DNA from: Bacteroidota bacterium
GTDB taxonomy: Bacteria; Bacteroidota; Bacteroidia; M30B66
Direction: 5' to 3'
DNA: 42,971 nucleotides
Assembly (NCBI GenBank): GCA_027490225.1
Contig: JAIXYK010000015.1
Location: 1 to 42,971 of the forward strand
Shown: piece after piece, positions 42,174 through 42,971 of the stretch
Layout: every line of letters begins with the position of its first letter
How positions within the stretch are numbered: position 1 is the stretch's first letter
The notes under the pieces: generated by a model
What the model was told of the DNA's origin: nothing
The model's input: only the letters and a program-made list of their open reading frames with translations
The model's database searches: none
Position numbers and translations under genes: made by a program

Positions 42174-42739
42174 GATAGTATTTTTTCAGGCTCAATCCCC
42201 GAACCATAGTACCCTTGTAACGTTCCGTTTTCATCAATTAGGTATTTGCTGAAATTCCAATCAGGTGCATGTGTATTCCAACCGTTTTCATCTTTGTTGG
42301 TTAACCACTGATATATTTCATTTTGGTCATTTTTCTTCAGAACGATTGACTTTTTCATCAACGGAAAAGTAACACCAAAATTTACAGAACAAAACTCTGC
42401 GATTCCTTTGTCGTCAGCCTTTTCTTGTTCTTTAAACTCGTTAGATGGAAAACCTAATATAATAAGATTGTTGCTTTCTTTTTCAAAGAGCGTTTGCAAT
42501 GAGCTATATTGATTGGTAAAGCCACAATTAGAAGCCGTATTTACAATTAATACTTTCTTGTTTTTAAATGCCGAAAAATCCAATTCCTCTCCGTTTCCTT
42601 TGATTCCTTTTAAGGCGTAAAAACTGTTTCTAGGAGAAATTTGATTTTTATTTAGAAGCACTTTGCCCAGCTTTCCTTTCTCGGCACCTTTCATTATTAA
42701 TGGATATAAAATGCTAGTTATTTTTTGTCTAATGTTCAT
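42170..42739 (-). CDS. Glutathione peroxidase-family protein (Cys type)
   Basis: Thioredoxin-fold peroxidase, 189 residues. Catalytic Cys72 lies in VNTASNCGFTNQYSSLQ; the Gln of the tetrad is in LGFPSNEFKEQE and the Trp in APDWNFSKYLID. Selenocysteine is replaced by Cys, as in most bacterial members, which usually rely on thioredoxin rather than glutathione. The first 38 or so residues (MNIRQKITSILYPLIMKGAE...) are an extension absent from the core family, weakly hydrophobic and perhaps a membrane-proximal or amphipathic helix. It is convergent with the LTA-synthase-like gene. Confidence 0.93.
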   Translation of the reverse strand: MNIRQKITSILYPLIMKGAEKGKLGKVLLNKNQISPRNSFYALKGIKGNGEELDFSAFKNKKVLIVNTASNCGFTNQYSSLQTLFEKESNNLIILGFPSNEFKEQEKADDKGIAEFCSVNFGVTFPLMKKSIVLKKNDQNEIYQWLTNKDENGWNTHAPDWNFSKYLIDENGTLQGYYGSGIEPEKILS

Positions 42740-42848
42740 CTTTTAAATAATTGCTGTTCTACTTTGTACAATAAAAGACAATTAGAAATTTCTATTGTTT
42801 AGATGGTAGGGTGAATTTATAATCGCATAACATTATCATCGCAACTGC

Positions 42849-42971
42849 CTATGCTTTAGGACAACTTCCGCAACGTTTCCCCTTTTTAAATTTCTTACAG
42901 CATTTCTTTTTTTTCTCTTTCAATTCACAACCGCAGCCAACACCGCAAGGCTCTTTGAGCAGAAATCCAGG
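42849..42971 (-). CDS. C-terminal fragment of a cysteine/lysine-rich protein, cut by the window edge
   Basis: The last 40 codons of a minus-strand gene end at TAG 42849-42851. The tail reads EPCGVGCGCELKEKKKKCC, then KKFKKGKRCGSCPKA: eight or so... in fact seven cysteines in 40 residues, many Lys. Cys patterns C-x3-C-x-C, CC and C-x2-C suggest a zinc or other metal knuckle. The rest of the gene lies outside the window. I do not recognise a named family, though similar lysine/cysteine-rich tails occur on Bacteroidota proteins. Confidence 0.55.
   Translation of the reverse strand, partial: PGFLLKEPCGVGCGCELKEKKKKCCKKFKKGKRCGSCPKA

Overview
The window looks like the chromosome of a member of the Bacteroidota. 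Supporting signs are AT-rich DNA, few recognisable Shine-Dalgarno sequences, promoters of the Bacteroidota type (TTG, then 19-22 bases, then TAnnTTTG or TAnnTTCG), a type IX secretion (T9SS) C-terminal sorting domain at 35454..36284, an S46 dipeptidyl-peptidase, a DUF4271 gene beside hemD, and Bacteroidota-style lipoproteins. Nothing allows a genus to be named. Most of the window is ordinary housekeeping and envelope DNA. The one clearly accessory patch is about 27.75-29.04 kb.

Layout: (1) 1-6.8 kb holds a minus-strand tetR - tolC-like - membrane fusion protein - RND pump operon ending in a terminator, with a gene fragment at the left edge. (2) A divergent Rieske-type oxygenase (6.84-7.93 kb) shares a short promoter region with tetR, and a 7-bp inverted repeat there could control both. 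(3) 7.9-16.7 kb holds two PAS proteins with a histidine-kinase-like H-box but no ATPase domain (the second carries a receiver domain), a class Ia ribonucleotide reductase operon (nrdB-nrdA), a divergent DUF3109/TPR pair, and glycyl-tRNA synthetase. (4) 16.8-24.1 kb holds a three-gene ABC importer of the TrpXYZ kind with unknown substrate, dxs, a GT-C-like membrane protein and a PPK2-type kinase. (5) A strong bidirectional terminator at 24137..24172 separates ppk2 from the S46 peptidase. A pirin with a twin-arginine signal lies divergent to the peptidase.

(6) 27.75-29.15 kb is gene-poor. It holds a RelE/ParE-type toxin-antitoxin pair with a palindromic operator, a 63-codon gene remnant, two GC-richer hairpin elements, and a 32-bp AT-rich sequence present twice (31/32 identical) on either side of the pair. 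(7) 29.15-34.3 kb is a tightly overlapping operon: MMPL/RND-type lipid-exporter-like protein, rfbA, an extended SDR and a polyprenyl synthase. (8) A convergent radical SAM/SPASM protein follows. (9) 35.4-42.2 kb is a plus-strand run: T9SS cargo with a possible heme site, DUF4271, hemD, rnpA, yidD, an S41 C-terminal protease and an LTA-synthase-like sulfatase-fold enzyme. (10) A convergent glutathione peroxidase and a cysteine-rich gene tail close the window.

Connections: dxs and the polyprenyl synthase belong to isoprenoid supply, and the MMPL-rfbA-SDR-prenyl operon suggests coupled lipid and sugar-nucleotide work at the envelope. I saw no CRISPR array, tRNA, rRNA, prophage or complete insertion sequence. 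No wholly new system is demonstrable from sequence alone. The best leads are the ATPase-less PAS/H-box proteins, the repeated pattern of TAnnTTyG boxes only 3-4 bases before ATG (probable leaderless mRNAs), and the MMPL-rfbA-SDR-prenyl operon.
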